The translations under genes were made by a program, and so were the position numbers. The notes beneath the pieces were generated by a model. That model had not been told where the DNA came from and did not search any database. It was given only the letters and a program-made list of their open reading frames with translations. Positions 32,833 through 43,736 of a DNA stretch of 64,000 nucleotides are shown here, piece after piece; position 1 is the stretch's first letter, and every line of letters starts with the position of its first letter. Source of the DNA: Nereocystis luetkeana (lineage: Eukaryota > Sar > Phaeophyceae > Laminariales > Laminariaceae); contig JARUPZ010000016.1 in assembly GCA_031213475.1 (NCBI GenBank), positions 744,001 through 808,000 of the forward strand, written 5' to 3'.

Positions 32833-35701
32833 TAGCAGCGACGCTATGGACCTGACAGAGGTCAGCAACATCAGCGGCGGCAGCTGCAGTGGTGGCGGTG
32901 GAGGTGGCGGCAGCTGCAGCGGTGGCGGCGGTTCTTACGGAAGCTGCGGTGGTGGCGACGTCGCCAGCAGCAGCAGTAGCGGCGGTGGTGACAGCAGTAT
33001 TGGCAGCGGTGGCGGTGGTGGTGGTGGTGGTGGTGGCGGCGACAGCAGTTGCAGCAGCGGTGGCGGTGGCCGAAGCGACAGCGGCAGTGGCGGTAGTGGC
33101 GGGAAGAAGAGGCGCCGGTCGTCGGAAGACGAGAACGGCGAGGAGGGTTCTGGCTCAGAGGTGCGTGTACGGTGGGCCAACGCCAAGGCTAGTGCCAAGG
33201 CCGTGCTATTGTGTTGATGGGGTTTGTTCGCTGCTATATACTTACAGTATTGTGTGTACGTACCAGGTTCATATAAAAACTGCTGTGCGTTCGCCGCCAT
33301 CCTATCTGAGATTGGCCATACATTAATAGCAGTATTGATTGATTGTCTTCAATACAATACAGGAGAGCCATTAATTAACGTATTAGTAGATAAACGAGCA
33401 TGAATTATTCATAAATCTAGACTGAGGCTGCAGGAAACTAAGAAATTCTGGAGCGGTTAGACTGAATACAATGTACAGCTCACCTTACCCCAGAGAAGAA
33501 ATCCAGTCTGGCCCAGCGTTCCTGCTCTTACTGCTATAGTTGTCCTGTCCCTGCGTACTTCTAAAAACATTCCAGCTGCGAAACCCTCATGTAGGCATTG
33601 CTGCTGATCTTCAACTTTGGCAAGCTGCGTGATGCTTCGGTCACGTTCACTCTACCTGTATCTTTACCGCACAGGAGGGACACGTAAGTATGTACCCTGT
33701 GTTCTATTGCTTTCTTCTTCTGTTGGCCCTACCTACGGTATATTAATTCTGGGGAGTCTTGTTTCGTGGATGTTGGATAATAGGCAGACCTAGTGTCCAC
33801 AGACAGGCAAACCTGGCTCTCGTAGACGGACAAAAATCTGATTCATATGGAGGCGAAGACGATTCGTAGATGACAAAACCCGATTCAGACCTGAGCAAAC
33901 CTGATTCGTAGATAGGCAAACCTGATTTATGGATGGGCAAGCCTGGTTTATAGTCAGGCGAACTTGATCCATATATGTACATGATATGCAAACCTGACTC
34001 ATGGATTGGAATATATAAAGCAAATATATCAAGTCCTGAGTCATAGATACGTATCCGTTCGACGGTAGTCGACGAGACAAGAAAGTGCGGAACCTGTCTT
34101 GCAGTAAACAAATGCAGGGCACGTACCGTAGTGGGGGGGGGAGGGGGGTGTACTCGATATCATTCATGGCCGTGGTCGTATGACCATAGACCCTCGCATC
34201 CCTACAATGCCGGGACACTTCGCGTCGGGTCTTCACTGACCAGACAGGCATTGCTTGCATCAAGCGCGAAGTGGGAAGGGGGGGGGGCGGGGGAAGAGCC
34301 TGCTATGTGACGCCGGGGATCTGAGTTACGGGTATTAATAGGGGGGGGGAGCAGGAGAAAGGAGGGTGAAGATTTTAGATGGGATGGTAAACTGTATCCT
34401 GGTCAGTATCGTATTATACGAGTATATATATGCAATTATATCTCAATACCCTTGTTATCACAGTTAATAAAACAAAGATGATTCATAGATACGTACAGTA
34501 GGCAAAACTGATTCATAGATAAGATAATCTGACTCCCCCCCCGCCCCCGCCCCCCCCCCCCCCCCTCCCCCGATTCAACGGTCTCCCGGTATCGACGGTC
34601 TCCACGGCGCTCCCTTCCTTCCTTCCCTCCCTCCTTCCTTCCCGGCCTGAATCACACCCCTCCAGAGCCAGGCGAAGAAGGTCAAGACATAAATCCCACG
34701 GCATACTAGCTATCACCTGGTACTTTTCTGTGCGTGCCTGGTATTCTATGGGGTGTGTCGGGCTCGTGGCGTGTATTCGATGCGTACTGCCTTGGCATAT
34801 GTGCGTGCAATAGGATGGGGACCCGAAGCCGACAAAAATGCCGTGGGGGGCGTAATGGGTGTGGTTGTGGTGTTATTATGTGCTGGAGATTGGGGGTTTC
34901 GATGTTTGGAGGGCGTGTTTGGGTGTACTGATACCTTTCTTGAAGGGCGTGCGTGCGCCGTATTACTCTGTCGTAGACGGTGGTTATCGTTTCGAAGGGG
35001 GTGTGTATGTACTGTACGCGTACACGTAAGAAGACGAGCCTGGGGTTGGATGTAGTAAATCCGTCTTGGGCATTGCCCGGACGGCGTCGTCGGCGGGAGA
35101 GGAGGCTTGAACAGAGCAGTGTGGCTGGGGGGTGTTCCCTCGGAGGCTGCAAAGTGGGGAGTGAGTATAGCGGGGGGTGTCAGAGGCTTGTCTGCTCATT
35201 TTCAGCGATCATGTATACACTACTCAAAGCCCTCGGGTATGGTTTGCGTATATGTGTTTATATGTTGTTATTGTTTGCTGAAGTTTGAGATGTTTTTCTG
35301 CCGCACGACTGTTCTGTGTGGTTGTGGCCTTGACGGAAGGAAGACACCACCCACCCAGTGTGTAACCTGCCATGGAAGTGTGGCGAACCTTGGTGGCGTC
35401 ACACTTTCTGTGTTGCTGTAATTATCTGCCCCCCCTCCCCTCCCCCCCTCCTGGTAAATATCTTCTCCCCCCCCCTCCCCGCCTTCTGGTAAATATCTGC
35501 CCCCCGCCCCCCCCCTTGAATACTCAGGGCGTTCTTGTGCGGCATGGTGGTATAGATATGTTGTTTCGGATGTACTGCGCCACTTTACCCTTAGCCGTGT
35601 CGGAGGACCTTTGCCGCTGCTTTGAAGCGCGAATCGAGATTGCACGTCATGGCTGCATCAAATTGACGCGCTCTGGGTGCAGCGATTTTTCTTTTTGCTA
35701 G
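29123..35701 (+). CDS. four-exon gene for a Ser/Gly-rich, probably nuclear protein, copy 1
   Basis: Exons are 29,123-29,260, 31,002-31,064, 32,525-33,160 and 35,528-35,701. Every border is GT...AG with phase 0, giving about 336 residues. Residues 1-46 begin MPYDRPRRTR (TCACCATGCC start context). Exon 2 is a short hydrophobic EFATIVMLVATATG. Exon 3 has an Arg/Lys patch (RGRKKRGGR), a Ser run from AGC repeats, Gly/Ser runs and a likely nuclear localisation signal KKRRR followed by an acidic SSEDENGEEG. Exon 4 is Cys-containing (DLCRCFEARIEIARHG) and ends SDFSFC. AATAAA follows 19 bases after the stop. The frame is intact in the second copy. I recognise no family. An overlapping upstream ATG at 29,046 opens a 60-codon, signal-peptide-like frame and leaves the start open. 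Confidence 0.62.
30180..30380. repeat. dispersed repeat, ACGAAAATGGTGGCTTTG type (B1, intronic)
   Basis: It shares TTTCCGAGCC, a G run, AATGGTGGCTTTGG, GTCGTCGAGAAG and a TTTTCTCG block with 16,650-16,850 and 42,110-42,310. It lies in intron 1 of the 29,123 gene. An open minus-strand frame over it is therefore not taken as a gene. The second copy is at 53,752-53,952. Confidence 0.5.
31195..31400 (+). mobile_element. SINE 3'-body copy (B1, intronic)
   Basis: It contains GCGAGTCGACGAGG, GGCACGAACCGTAGTGGG, CCGGATCTGAGTTACGGCT and a terminal ATAAATGGGAGGGGGAAATAAAAAA. It sits just after exon 2 of the 29,123 gene. The copy in B2 is at 54,767-54,975. Confidence 0.6.
33780..34050. repeat. 21-24-base minisatellite (B1, intronic)
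   Basis: Degenerate units of the type ATAGGCAAACCTGATTCGTAG recur about ten times. The minus strand reads as repeated IYESGLPI blocks, so the apparent protein there is repeat-derived. It lies in intron 3 of the 29,123 gene and is preserved at 57,359-57,629. Confidence 0.75.
34065..34385 (+). mobile_element. SINE 3'-body interrupted by another repeat (B1)
   Basis: The left half ends at CACGTACCGTAGTGGGGG and the right half resumes at GAAGAGCCTGCTATGTGAC...GGATCTGAGTTACGG. Between them, 34,140-34,265 is the reverse complement of sequence at about 31,780-31,905. The second copy is at 57,643-57,965. Confidence 0.55.
34536..34630. repeat. poly-C and CTTCC microsatellite (B1)
   Basis: Long C runs are followed by TTCCTTCCTTCCCTCCC inside intron 3 of the 29,123 gene. 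The rest of this intron to 35,527 shows no exon that I can support. Confidence 0.75.
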
Positions 35702-35719
35702 CTTCTTCTGTTGGCGTGT

Positions 35720-35725
35720 AATAAA
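35720..35725 (+). promoter_or_regulatory. polyadenylation signal AATAAA
   Basis: It sits 19 bases after the TAG of the preceding gene, in a GTGTAATAAAACTG context. It is identical in the second copy at 59,297. Confidence 0.6.
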
Positions 35726-36291
35726 ACTGAGCTCTACGGTGTACGAGTGTACAAGGGCCCTTGGGTTAATTGTGAGTATTAAATAGCAGTGTCGATGAGC
35801 TTTGTTGACGAGTGCATTTGTACAAGTGAGTGGGTTCAGCTATTCTTGAATAGCTCTATGTAGATAACCCTGGCGTGCGAGTGCCTTCTGTAAGTTGCTG
35901 GGGTTGGGGGAGGTATATGTTGGGATAACTGGTGTGCAAACATGACTCGTGTTTTATACTGGGGTTATTATAGTGCCGCTTGACATATATAGGGGGCTGT
36001 TTTCATCAGTTCTGGATATTCAGATGTTTCTTGTCTGGTGTTTTAGTTTGTACGCGACCAATCATACGGAGGACATGTAATAAGCGTTTTTTAGGTATTT
36101 TTGGGGGGAGGAGCGAGTTGATAGTGTGAGATACTGTTGGCCCCTGTCTGTTCTTAAACCGTTTTTTTTCATGTCCTCTGTGTCGTCGTACTTTTTGGTC
36201 GACGAGCCAATACTATTAAACAATCAAGCGCGTTTGATGTATGTATGTAAACAAGGGTTATTTTTGTTTTTTGGCGGACGAGTCAGCAAAG

Positions 36292-37492
36292 ATGAGCTCC
36301 GGTGGGGTGCTCTCCGGTCGCGCCAAGGTTGTCTGGATAAGAAATAATGTGAACAACGTAATAACCGAGAAGCGAATATTAGCTTTCGAAAAACGGTATT
36401 GCTGCCGACACAAAGACGCTCCTTCCTGTGCTGCTGTCCACGTCAAACTCGCTCTTTCAGGTTCGTTTTTTTCCTCGCCATAGCTGGTACTTCGCAAAAC
36501 CGACACACACCAGATACCGCGGGTAAGACAGCAGCACCGACAAGGAAGTTATCATGCTGACGGAAACTCTGCGTCTTGTTGCCGTCGGTAGTGATCCAAC
36601 CATCGGTAGGTCATATCATGACGATTTAACCGCCGATAAGATATGATCCAGCCATCGATCAATACAAGAACACATATACAAAGGGTACCAGAAACTCTGT
36701 TTCAACTCCGGCATCGCCATGGGGTAGAAGAAACGGCGACGACAACGCCCCAACAAAAACAGGCTATCCGAGAAGGATAAACAGGCGCTTGCGAACGTGA
36801 CCCTTTCAGGTGTGTGCCTCCTCCGTAAATTTCATCCTCGGGCAAGAAAAAAGGCCAAGAGAAGACGATGGGTGGCTTCGGAAATTCGAAGCCCAGATTG
36901 TGCGAAGGTTAGACCTTCGCTGTAGCCACTGAGTTAGAAGTCGATCAACGGACTGGAATGTACTTACTGTGCCTGTAGATAAACGCCTTGACCACTTGGT
37001 TATTAGGCAGTCGAAGGGCGATGGAGGGGGTGGCGCCCTTGTTACTGATCTAGCAGACCCGCCCCTCTCTTTCTTTACGGTAAATCCTTATCCTTATCTT
37101 CGTGCTTGTCGTCATGCCCAGCTACATCTACGGCGAGGGCGGCCGGTCCACGACCAGACAGCGAAATACGCGACGCGTTCTACCGGCACACAGGTGAACG
37201 CCAGGGGCATTCTTTTCTCACGCCAGATAACAAAGCCACGCTGCCGCCGCCGCCACCGCCGCCGCCAACACCGGTCGCCGATTCCATCCCCACCCCCGCT
37301 CTCACTCACTCCCATTCCCAATCCCACCCCCACTCTACGCTCACTCCCATTCCAACTTCCCCTTCCACTCGCACTTTCTGCTCATCCGTCACTGGCCGCC
37401 GCCCCCTCCCCTCCCCCCGCAAACAGCGATTTCATGTAGGGGACCTGAACCTGCCAGAAAGAAGAATGAGTTACCGGGACAACAGTAGTTAG
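36292..37492 (+). CDS. four-exon gene for a small basic protein, copy 1
   Basis: Exons are 36,292-36,460, 36,810-36,907, 37,122-37,193 and 37,427-37,492. Introns have phases 1, 0 and 0, all GT...AG, with clear pyrimidine tracts. The product is 134 residues. It starts MSSGGVLSGRAKVVWIRNN, has a His/Cys patch RYCCRHKDAPSCAAVHVK at about 47-64, then an Arg/Lys cluster HPRARKKAKRRRW that could be a nuclear signal or nucleic-acid contact, and ends LPERRMSYRDNSS. Charge is strongly positive. I recognise no family. The start ATG follows AGCAAAG; a preceding exon cannot be excluded because the frame stays open to the left. No AATAAA was found close to the stop. It lies about 590 bases after the gene ending at 35,701. 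Confidence 0.58.
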
Positions 37493-38940
37493 GAGGAGGA
37501 GGAAGAAGGTTCACAGGTGAAAGCAACAGAGAGTAGAACTCACAGAGTGGGAGAATGTGAAATGTACACGGAGGAAACGTGATGTGCTAGAGGAGGACAA
37601 AATACGATTGTGACATGGAGAAGTTTGGTACGCTACATAGTGACGAGAAAATGATCGTTATGCTAGGCAACAGATGGTGGCCACAGACGGCGATAAGATA
37701 AGAAAAATAGACCAATCCCATATTACACACGGACAAGACATAATGAGCGCCCAAATGTTGGAGGCGTCTCTATTTGGAGTAGGAACGGTGCTCCATCTCG
37801 ACAGGGACACGCAGCCAACGGTCATGGCTATTAATAAGGCAAGCAAAAAATGAGTGTACCCCCCCCCAAACTTCCTGAGCGCCTCCAGCCCAATGAATGC
37901 CATCAAAGCCGGTCCGTGGAAAGGCTGTATTGATACGTTCATTCTCCATCATCATCACGTTCGATGGAAACATAATATGAGGTGTGTCTGCCATTACTTC
38001 CTCGCAGCCGACTTCTTCTTCCTCTTCTGTTGAACATGATTTTCAATTTTCGACGCGTTCTACGATAGAGGTACGAGGCACATTTCCGCGATTTGTTTTC
38101 TGAACGACGGGGCTCCTTAACCCCAAATCGTCGGAAAGTCAATCTTGTTTCGACAAAATTATGTTTTTGTGTACTTGGGCCATGGGATTATTCATCGGGA
38201 TGCAATATTTTTTTTGCTGACTCACTAATAGCATGGAGCTCCTCAAGTGTGAGGAGCCTCAGAAAAGTTAGGGTGGACCTCTATCGTAGAACGCCTCTTT
38301 CTCCTGGCCGCTTCTTCTCCTGGCACTCTCTCCCTGTTCCCCCCTGCGCTGTTTGCCCGCCCCTTTGGTCTCCTTTCCACCCCGCTAAGACGAGCACGAG
38401 CCAATAAATAAAAGTCAGTGACCATGGAAATTGTATCTCACTACTTCATACCAGGTATATAGGATGAAGAATCAAGTACGGACGTCACAACGGGGCAACA
38501 GTTATTATTGCCTCTTGCTGTGCTGTCTCTACATCGCACTATATGGCTGGGCATGTTGGGTATGAGACGCGCCAGAAGAAAGCAGGACTAAGTAGCGAAA
38601 TAACGACATTCATTTCCTGCAGAGGTTCCATCGGAGTTTTTGGGAGCCTTACCTGTGACCGGTGACCATGGACTAGAGATTTTTTGGCGATGAGTTCAAC
38701 AGTGAGAGCAACAACAACAACAACAACGACAACAACGACAATACTCGTACGCATACCAGTACTCGTATTATACGTATCATACGGACGTACACGAGTACTT
38801 GTACCAGGTACAATACGTACCAGGTGAGTGTGAGTTACTTCGCTACGCGTATACTTCCGACATCCTTAGGAAGCTGCTGGAAGATCCCACAAACGGAGCC
38901 CACGAGCGAAGAAGGGGAAATGAGCAAAACATATTACTGG
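37493..38940. other. rest of block B1, no supported gene
   Basis: A C run at 37,860 and several open frames on both strands are present, for example 38,093-38,407 on + and 37,658-38,142 on minus. None begins with ATG, and the minus frame is continuous in the second copy but frameshifted here by one base. A short (CAA)n stretch lies at 38,708-38,735, and AATAAATAAA at 38,403 may be a distant polyadenylation site. Confidence 0.4.
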
Positions 38941-39410
38941 GATTTTAACGGTATATATTGGGTAGTTCCTCAATTGAGAAGCCCCCCCGTCAGCCACTAA
39001 TATTTATGGCCCAACAATTCTACGTAATGTAACGGGTTGGCCGGGTTGACAGGGTTTAATGGAACACGTTTGCTGTGCGACATAATTCAGGGTATATATA
39101 CCTACAACAAAAAAGGCGTGATGGGCATTGGACTCGTACGAAACTTGGGGCGGTATGCTTGAACCAGTTCACAGTACGTTATCAGGTGGAGCACACCACA
39201 TTATTATACGCATATGAAACAACCGCACGAACATGAGCGACCCATTTCGCGTTATACCAGGCATTAAAAAGTCACCCTGTGAGGTAGCCGCGGTCTTATC
39301 ATTATGCCCCCCGAATACCAGATGCAGGGTAAATACAGTAGGACTACTTCTATTTGCTGCTGCAGTACTGCGGTGCTGCTGCTCCTCGAAATACCGGATT
39401 TACGCACAGG

Positions 39411-39510
39411 CGCCCCCAGTGGCTTGGTACTAAGTGGTCTGCGTGCCGATTACGATCAATTTCGTGGGTTCAAGTATCACCGAGTGCATACTCGTGCGAA
39501 GGGGCTTTTT
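39411..39510 (+). ncRNA. tRNA-like sequence (A2 copy)
   Basis: Counterpart of 12,525-12,622. The B box has changed to GGGTTCAAGTATC and the terminal run is five T, so it is weaker than the A1 copy. Confidence 0.4.
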
Positions 39511-40416
39511 CTTGCATATATATTTAGTCGGGGAAAGCGCGAGATGAGAGCAACATTCTTCAATGAAAATCGACGAGTAGTGGGGGATGCTGCACCCTAC
39601 GCGCGATGAAAACGCAGGCACGTACCGGGGGGGAGAAGGGACGACACTTGTGACCACGGCTTGTCCAGACGATCGCTAGTGATGAAAAAAAACAGGATCC
39701 ATGGCGGCTGTGACCGTTTTGTGATTAATACGTATATCTGATATATGAATAGTTTGATCTACTCCGTCGCTGACGATGTATCGATGAAGGCTTCCCGAAA
39801 CGTATTTTATGTCTTGATGCCTTCATGCTTCATGCTTCATGCCCGGCGTCAGTGTCGTATCGTAACGGCGGACAGCAATGCCGACGTGCCGATATGCCCA
39901 CTGAAATGTGTACACGTCCGACAAATCATCGATTCCCACTTACTTGGCGATCTACAGCAGGTCCTGGAGGAGTATATATATATATCTGGGGGAAGATATA
40001 TTCATGATCTGTATGATCTGTATGATCTAGCTCATGTTGGCGGGTGGGAGCCGTATAGTCTGCACGATCTGCTGTAAAGCACATGTTTCCTGGGTTGATT
40101 GTTAACTATAAGTATGGTGATTCCGAACAATTTCTCACAATGGCAGGTGACGACCGGCTGCTGTTGTAGATGGTCTATAATAACGGATCATGATTTGTAT
40201 GCCCTTGTTGTGTACTGTTTCCTATAGATGTACTCGTGCGTAGGAAGAAGAGACAGCAGTAGTAGCAGGTAGACTGATCAGGAAGGCGCTCGAGGCATCT
40301 AGATGAGTCGTAGCCCGTGGCCATCCAGCACTTCCCACGCGATACCAGACGACAGCTTTTGTTTAGCGAGCGACAGATACACAGATACACCAGTCTTGGC
40401 TAAAACTATACCTGGT

Positions 40417-40653
40417 ACCTATCTTGAATATTTAGTCTTGAAGTCTCACTTTGGTGCGGCGGAACTCCAGCTGGATGTACCGTTTCGGGACAACCACGAT
40501 GGTAGAAGGTCCGCATCCCGCACGAACCCTCTCTCCCAAGATCAACTTTATTACTTTATTATATTGCCTGGCGCCTACTACGCGCCCACTCGCCATGCGA
40601 TGAAGCAGGAGGACACCAGGGCGCAGGTCGTAGACACCAACAACAGCAGGTAG
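40417..40653 (+). CDS. possible coding exon, unknown protein (A2)
   Basis: A2 counterpart of 13,573-13,797, with the same conserved peptide blocks and the same CAG/GTAGGC at the right edge. The variable middle is a few residues longer than in A1 and remains in frame. The corresponding A3 copy falls outside the window. Confidence 0.3.
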   Translation, partial: TYLEYLVLKSHFGAAELQLDVPFRDNHDGRRSASRTNPLSQDQLYYFIILPGAYYAPTRHAMKQEDTRAQVVDTNNSR

Positions 40654-41869
40654 GCCATATCTCAGCGAGAGGGTGTTCGGAGCTGAGAGAATAGAGTATC
40701 CAGCTGCGTTCTGAATCTCATGTCTCGGCTTTTTGGTAGCTTTTTGCTTTTTGTGGCGATTTCTTGCGCGATCTCACGCCTTTTTCTTCAAGCTCTAACT
40801 CTCACACTCGTATCTGTTCAAGTAGAGGGTCTCGAACGCCGGCAGCTTTCATACAGCAGTAGTAGTAGCTTCATCGACAGGGGTCCGTAGCGTAGGCCCA
40901 AATGTCATTATAGTCACGCAAGTCCGAAATCCTGCCACCCTCCGCCCTTGGAACAAGGTTGAGGTTGTTGCGGTCTCGGCAAAAATGTGTACCAGGTACA
41001 CAGCAGTAGTAAACAATGGGCCGTCAATACGAGATATCCGGCTAGTCTTCGCATTGCTGCGACTAGTATGCGATCCATACCAGGTAGCCTCTATCCTCTA
41101 CTTCTCAGTTTGATGCCACATCATATGTTGCGCACGTTGTCATTGTGGTGTTTTCCTGTGCGGACAGTAGTGCCGGTATAGCTGACAGCTATATACAGCG
41201 GTGATGACACCAGTACATGTAAACCACGTGTATGTAAAATAGAGAAGAGAAACTAAGTACATTTCTTAACAGGTGGTGCGGACCTTCGGGCCTTTCCATC
41301 CTGATCCCGGATATTATCCCATTTGGTACTTGCTCCATCCACAAGGTGCAGAGCCGCCGGAGGCCCACCAACTACCCTGATCCCGCCCACAGGCACCCCA
41401 CCGGGCCACCCTGATCCATGTAGGCAGCAGCGGTCGTCCACAGCCCGAAAGGAAAAAAAAGGAAAAAACTCAAGAAACAAAAAACGAACTCGCATACCAG
41501 GTGCCAGGTAGCTCAGCTGGTACGGGGGTATCTCCTCGAGGAAAGACAAGCACATTCGACTGCTGTAGACTGAAATTAATACGTAGCTGTACCCGTACAC
41601 TTCGTACGGAGAGTTTTTTATTACAACGGCAGCCGCCTACCTAAAAGTCAACCAATTGATTGATTCTCATTGGTACTCGGTTGATACGTACGTATAATGT
41701 AGTGTACCGTTGTCACTCTGGACGAAAATGTAAGGACCGTTTTGTGGTCTCATATCCATACACCAACGGTCCTTATGTTTCCGTCGTCAGTGGTACGTAC
41801 TAAAATTAAAGACGTTTTTTTGTTTGCCGAGAGCGATGATCATACCGGTATGATGGTATTGACTACAGA

Positions 41870-42020
41870 CAGGGAAGAAAATGCTGAGTTCTTCCGTCGA
41901 CAAAAATCAAGCCACGAACCATAGTGGGGAAAGGGGGAGAGCGCCCGCTATGTGAACTCGGATTTGCGTTACTGCTGGGAGGGAGCGGGAGAGTAGGGCG
42001 AGGACAATAAATGGGATGGA
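41870..42020 (+). mobile_element. SINE 3'-body fragment (A2)
   Basis: Counterpart of the 16,400-16,565 copy at the same place in block A2, with substitutions. Confidence 0.6.
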
Positions 42021-42545
42021 AAAAAAGGACCAGTATCAACCCGTCTTGGGGCTAGAGCCGACAAATATACCGTGAGTGTGATCTACCGCATACCACGGAT
42101 GACAGCCCCCCCCCTGGGATGAGTTTCCGAGCTGTATTTCTCCAAAGCAGGGGGGGGGGGGGCATACAACGACAATGGTGACTTTGAAAAGGTCTCGACA
42201 AAATGTTTTTCACAGACTCAATCAATCGCTCGGCGCTTCCACCTTCCCCATCCCCATTGTCGAGAAAAGTAGCTCCGAAATCCGTCCGAAGGTGTGTGTG
42301 TGTGATCATGCGTGTTATATCATACCAGGTACGTGTTTGCGGTGACCAAGCGTCTATAGTAAGAGCAGCGTGTGGTGCAGCAGCACGATGGCATGGCATG
42401 GCGTTGTCTAGTCGGCTTGCGAGTACTGCATTGCGAGGTGCTATCTCCGTGTCGTAGTTTGTGACCACAGAGCTTGTATCTCTCTAGGATTGAAGAATTA
42501 GCACGGACACTGGGTGTGCTGGATGCAGACGAGTAGGAGAACGGT

Positions 42546-42642
42546 TTAACCTTTTACGAGTACCGCAGTCCCGTTTAGGGGGCAAACTACTCACAATTTG
42601 ACTGGTTTGTCCTCAAAACGGGACTGCAGTCTTAACAGGGTT
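42546..42642. mobile_element. TTAA-targeting palindromic MITE, inverted relative to A1
   Basis: Same locus as the 17,058 copy, with matching flanks on both sides, but the asymmetric centre reads in the opposite orientation: CAAACTACT...GACTGGTTTG here against CAAAGCACT...AAGTAGTTTG there. Confidence 0.65.
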
Positions 42643-42814
42643 CATGTCAAGAACACACACAAACACGAATATGGATCATCATGCTCCGCGGGTGTATCTC
42701 GCGCACCAGGTACCTGGTATAGTTTTTTACGTTGATTGCACTTCGGACACATCTCCTACCCCAAGCAACCCCACCTGCGTCCTGTGGCCGATGCCATAAT
42801 CATCATTCGCCATT

Positions 42815-43420
42815 CAGTTTTGAAACGTATTTTTCCCTCTCATGACCCAAAGGCTGCATGTAAGTAAAACCACGCGTTCATATTTTATATTATTCCGATC
42901 GGAGAAGTCAACCACGCAAGCGACCAAGTTTGGAGGTATCTTACTGACTCAGACACCCACGGGTGGGTGGGGTGCCTTTACCATATCAGGCGACGACAAA
43001 GACTGGAAAGGGCCCACCAAGGCGCGCGTCGATGGGATGCGAAGGGTGACATATGATGGCGGCGCTCGGGCCTGCGGAATTCGGATCAACGGGGCGCGAC
43101 GGGTTTCCAGCGCCATGTACATGAAAAAATGATGCTCTTATATAGAGTGAGGAGCATGACAAGCCATGATACGACTAAACAGGCTATGGGTGCAAGCTGG
43201 GCGGCAACGCGGCGAGGATGCTTTTGACGAGCAGCGTTTCAGGTCTATTTTGGAATGACCGTCTTCGAGAACGAAGGTGGCGTCGAATCCAAGAGCTCCA
43301 CGCACGGTTGATTGCGGCAGCCACTTGACTGGTGAGTCTCACAGGTCAATTCTATCACGCCCCGGGGTTTGTCTGGGCCGCGATTCTAGTGAACCTTGTG
43401 CGCCGAAATAAAGGTGGATG
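42815..43420. other. conserved island, A2 copy with the longer open frame
   Basis: The + strand frame starts at ATG 42,842 and ends at TGA 43,130 after about 96 residues with a basic C-terminus (SSAMYMKK). Its unspliced length and lack of recognised motifs leave it hypothetical. It is listed as a region rather than a CDS because the A1 copy is broken and no family is recognised. Confidence 0.4.
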
Positions 43421-43736
43421 TTAATGAATCCCGTGCCTCGCCTCACCTAGGACGAGTGCCGTCATACGAAACCTTCATGTATTAAGCCGTTTGGCTTGAT
43501 TACTAATGTATAACGACCGACAAAAAGACAAGTGAGTGCGGTCTCATCAAAATTGTCCATGAATACTAGTATGGAGTAATAGGAAGAGCGGCAGAGGCAG
43601 TATTCATATTGATGAGTACAATTTTTATCGTGCTGCGCGCCTGTGGTGCAACAAACATCTATCACCTATCTCCCTACGTTGCACTCCGGACACACCCCCT
43701 ACCCCGCAGTATCCTTCCTTACGTGCACAGGGAGAC

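Larger units (their letters stand above)
28395..38940. repeat. segmental duplication block B1 (recent copy)
   Basis: The block is almost base-for-base identical to 51,970-62,513, with a shift of 23,572-23,579 bases measured at several landmarks (for example 28,443/52,022 and 36,292/59,869). It carries two genes. Differences are scattered substitutions, homopolymer changes and triplet-repeat length changes. Confidence 0.92.

Noticed and set aside
34706..35152. 148-codon minus-strand frame kept in both B copies
   Set aside because: It lies in an intron of the + strand gene. Conservation only reflects the recent duplication, and the composition (Pro/His/Arg) fits the antisense of G/T-rich sequence.
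38093..38407. 104-codon + frame with a three-base in-frame difference between copies
   Set aside because: There is no ATG start and no splice-acceptor match to an upstream exon. A single three-base change in a CTT run is weak evidence.
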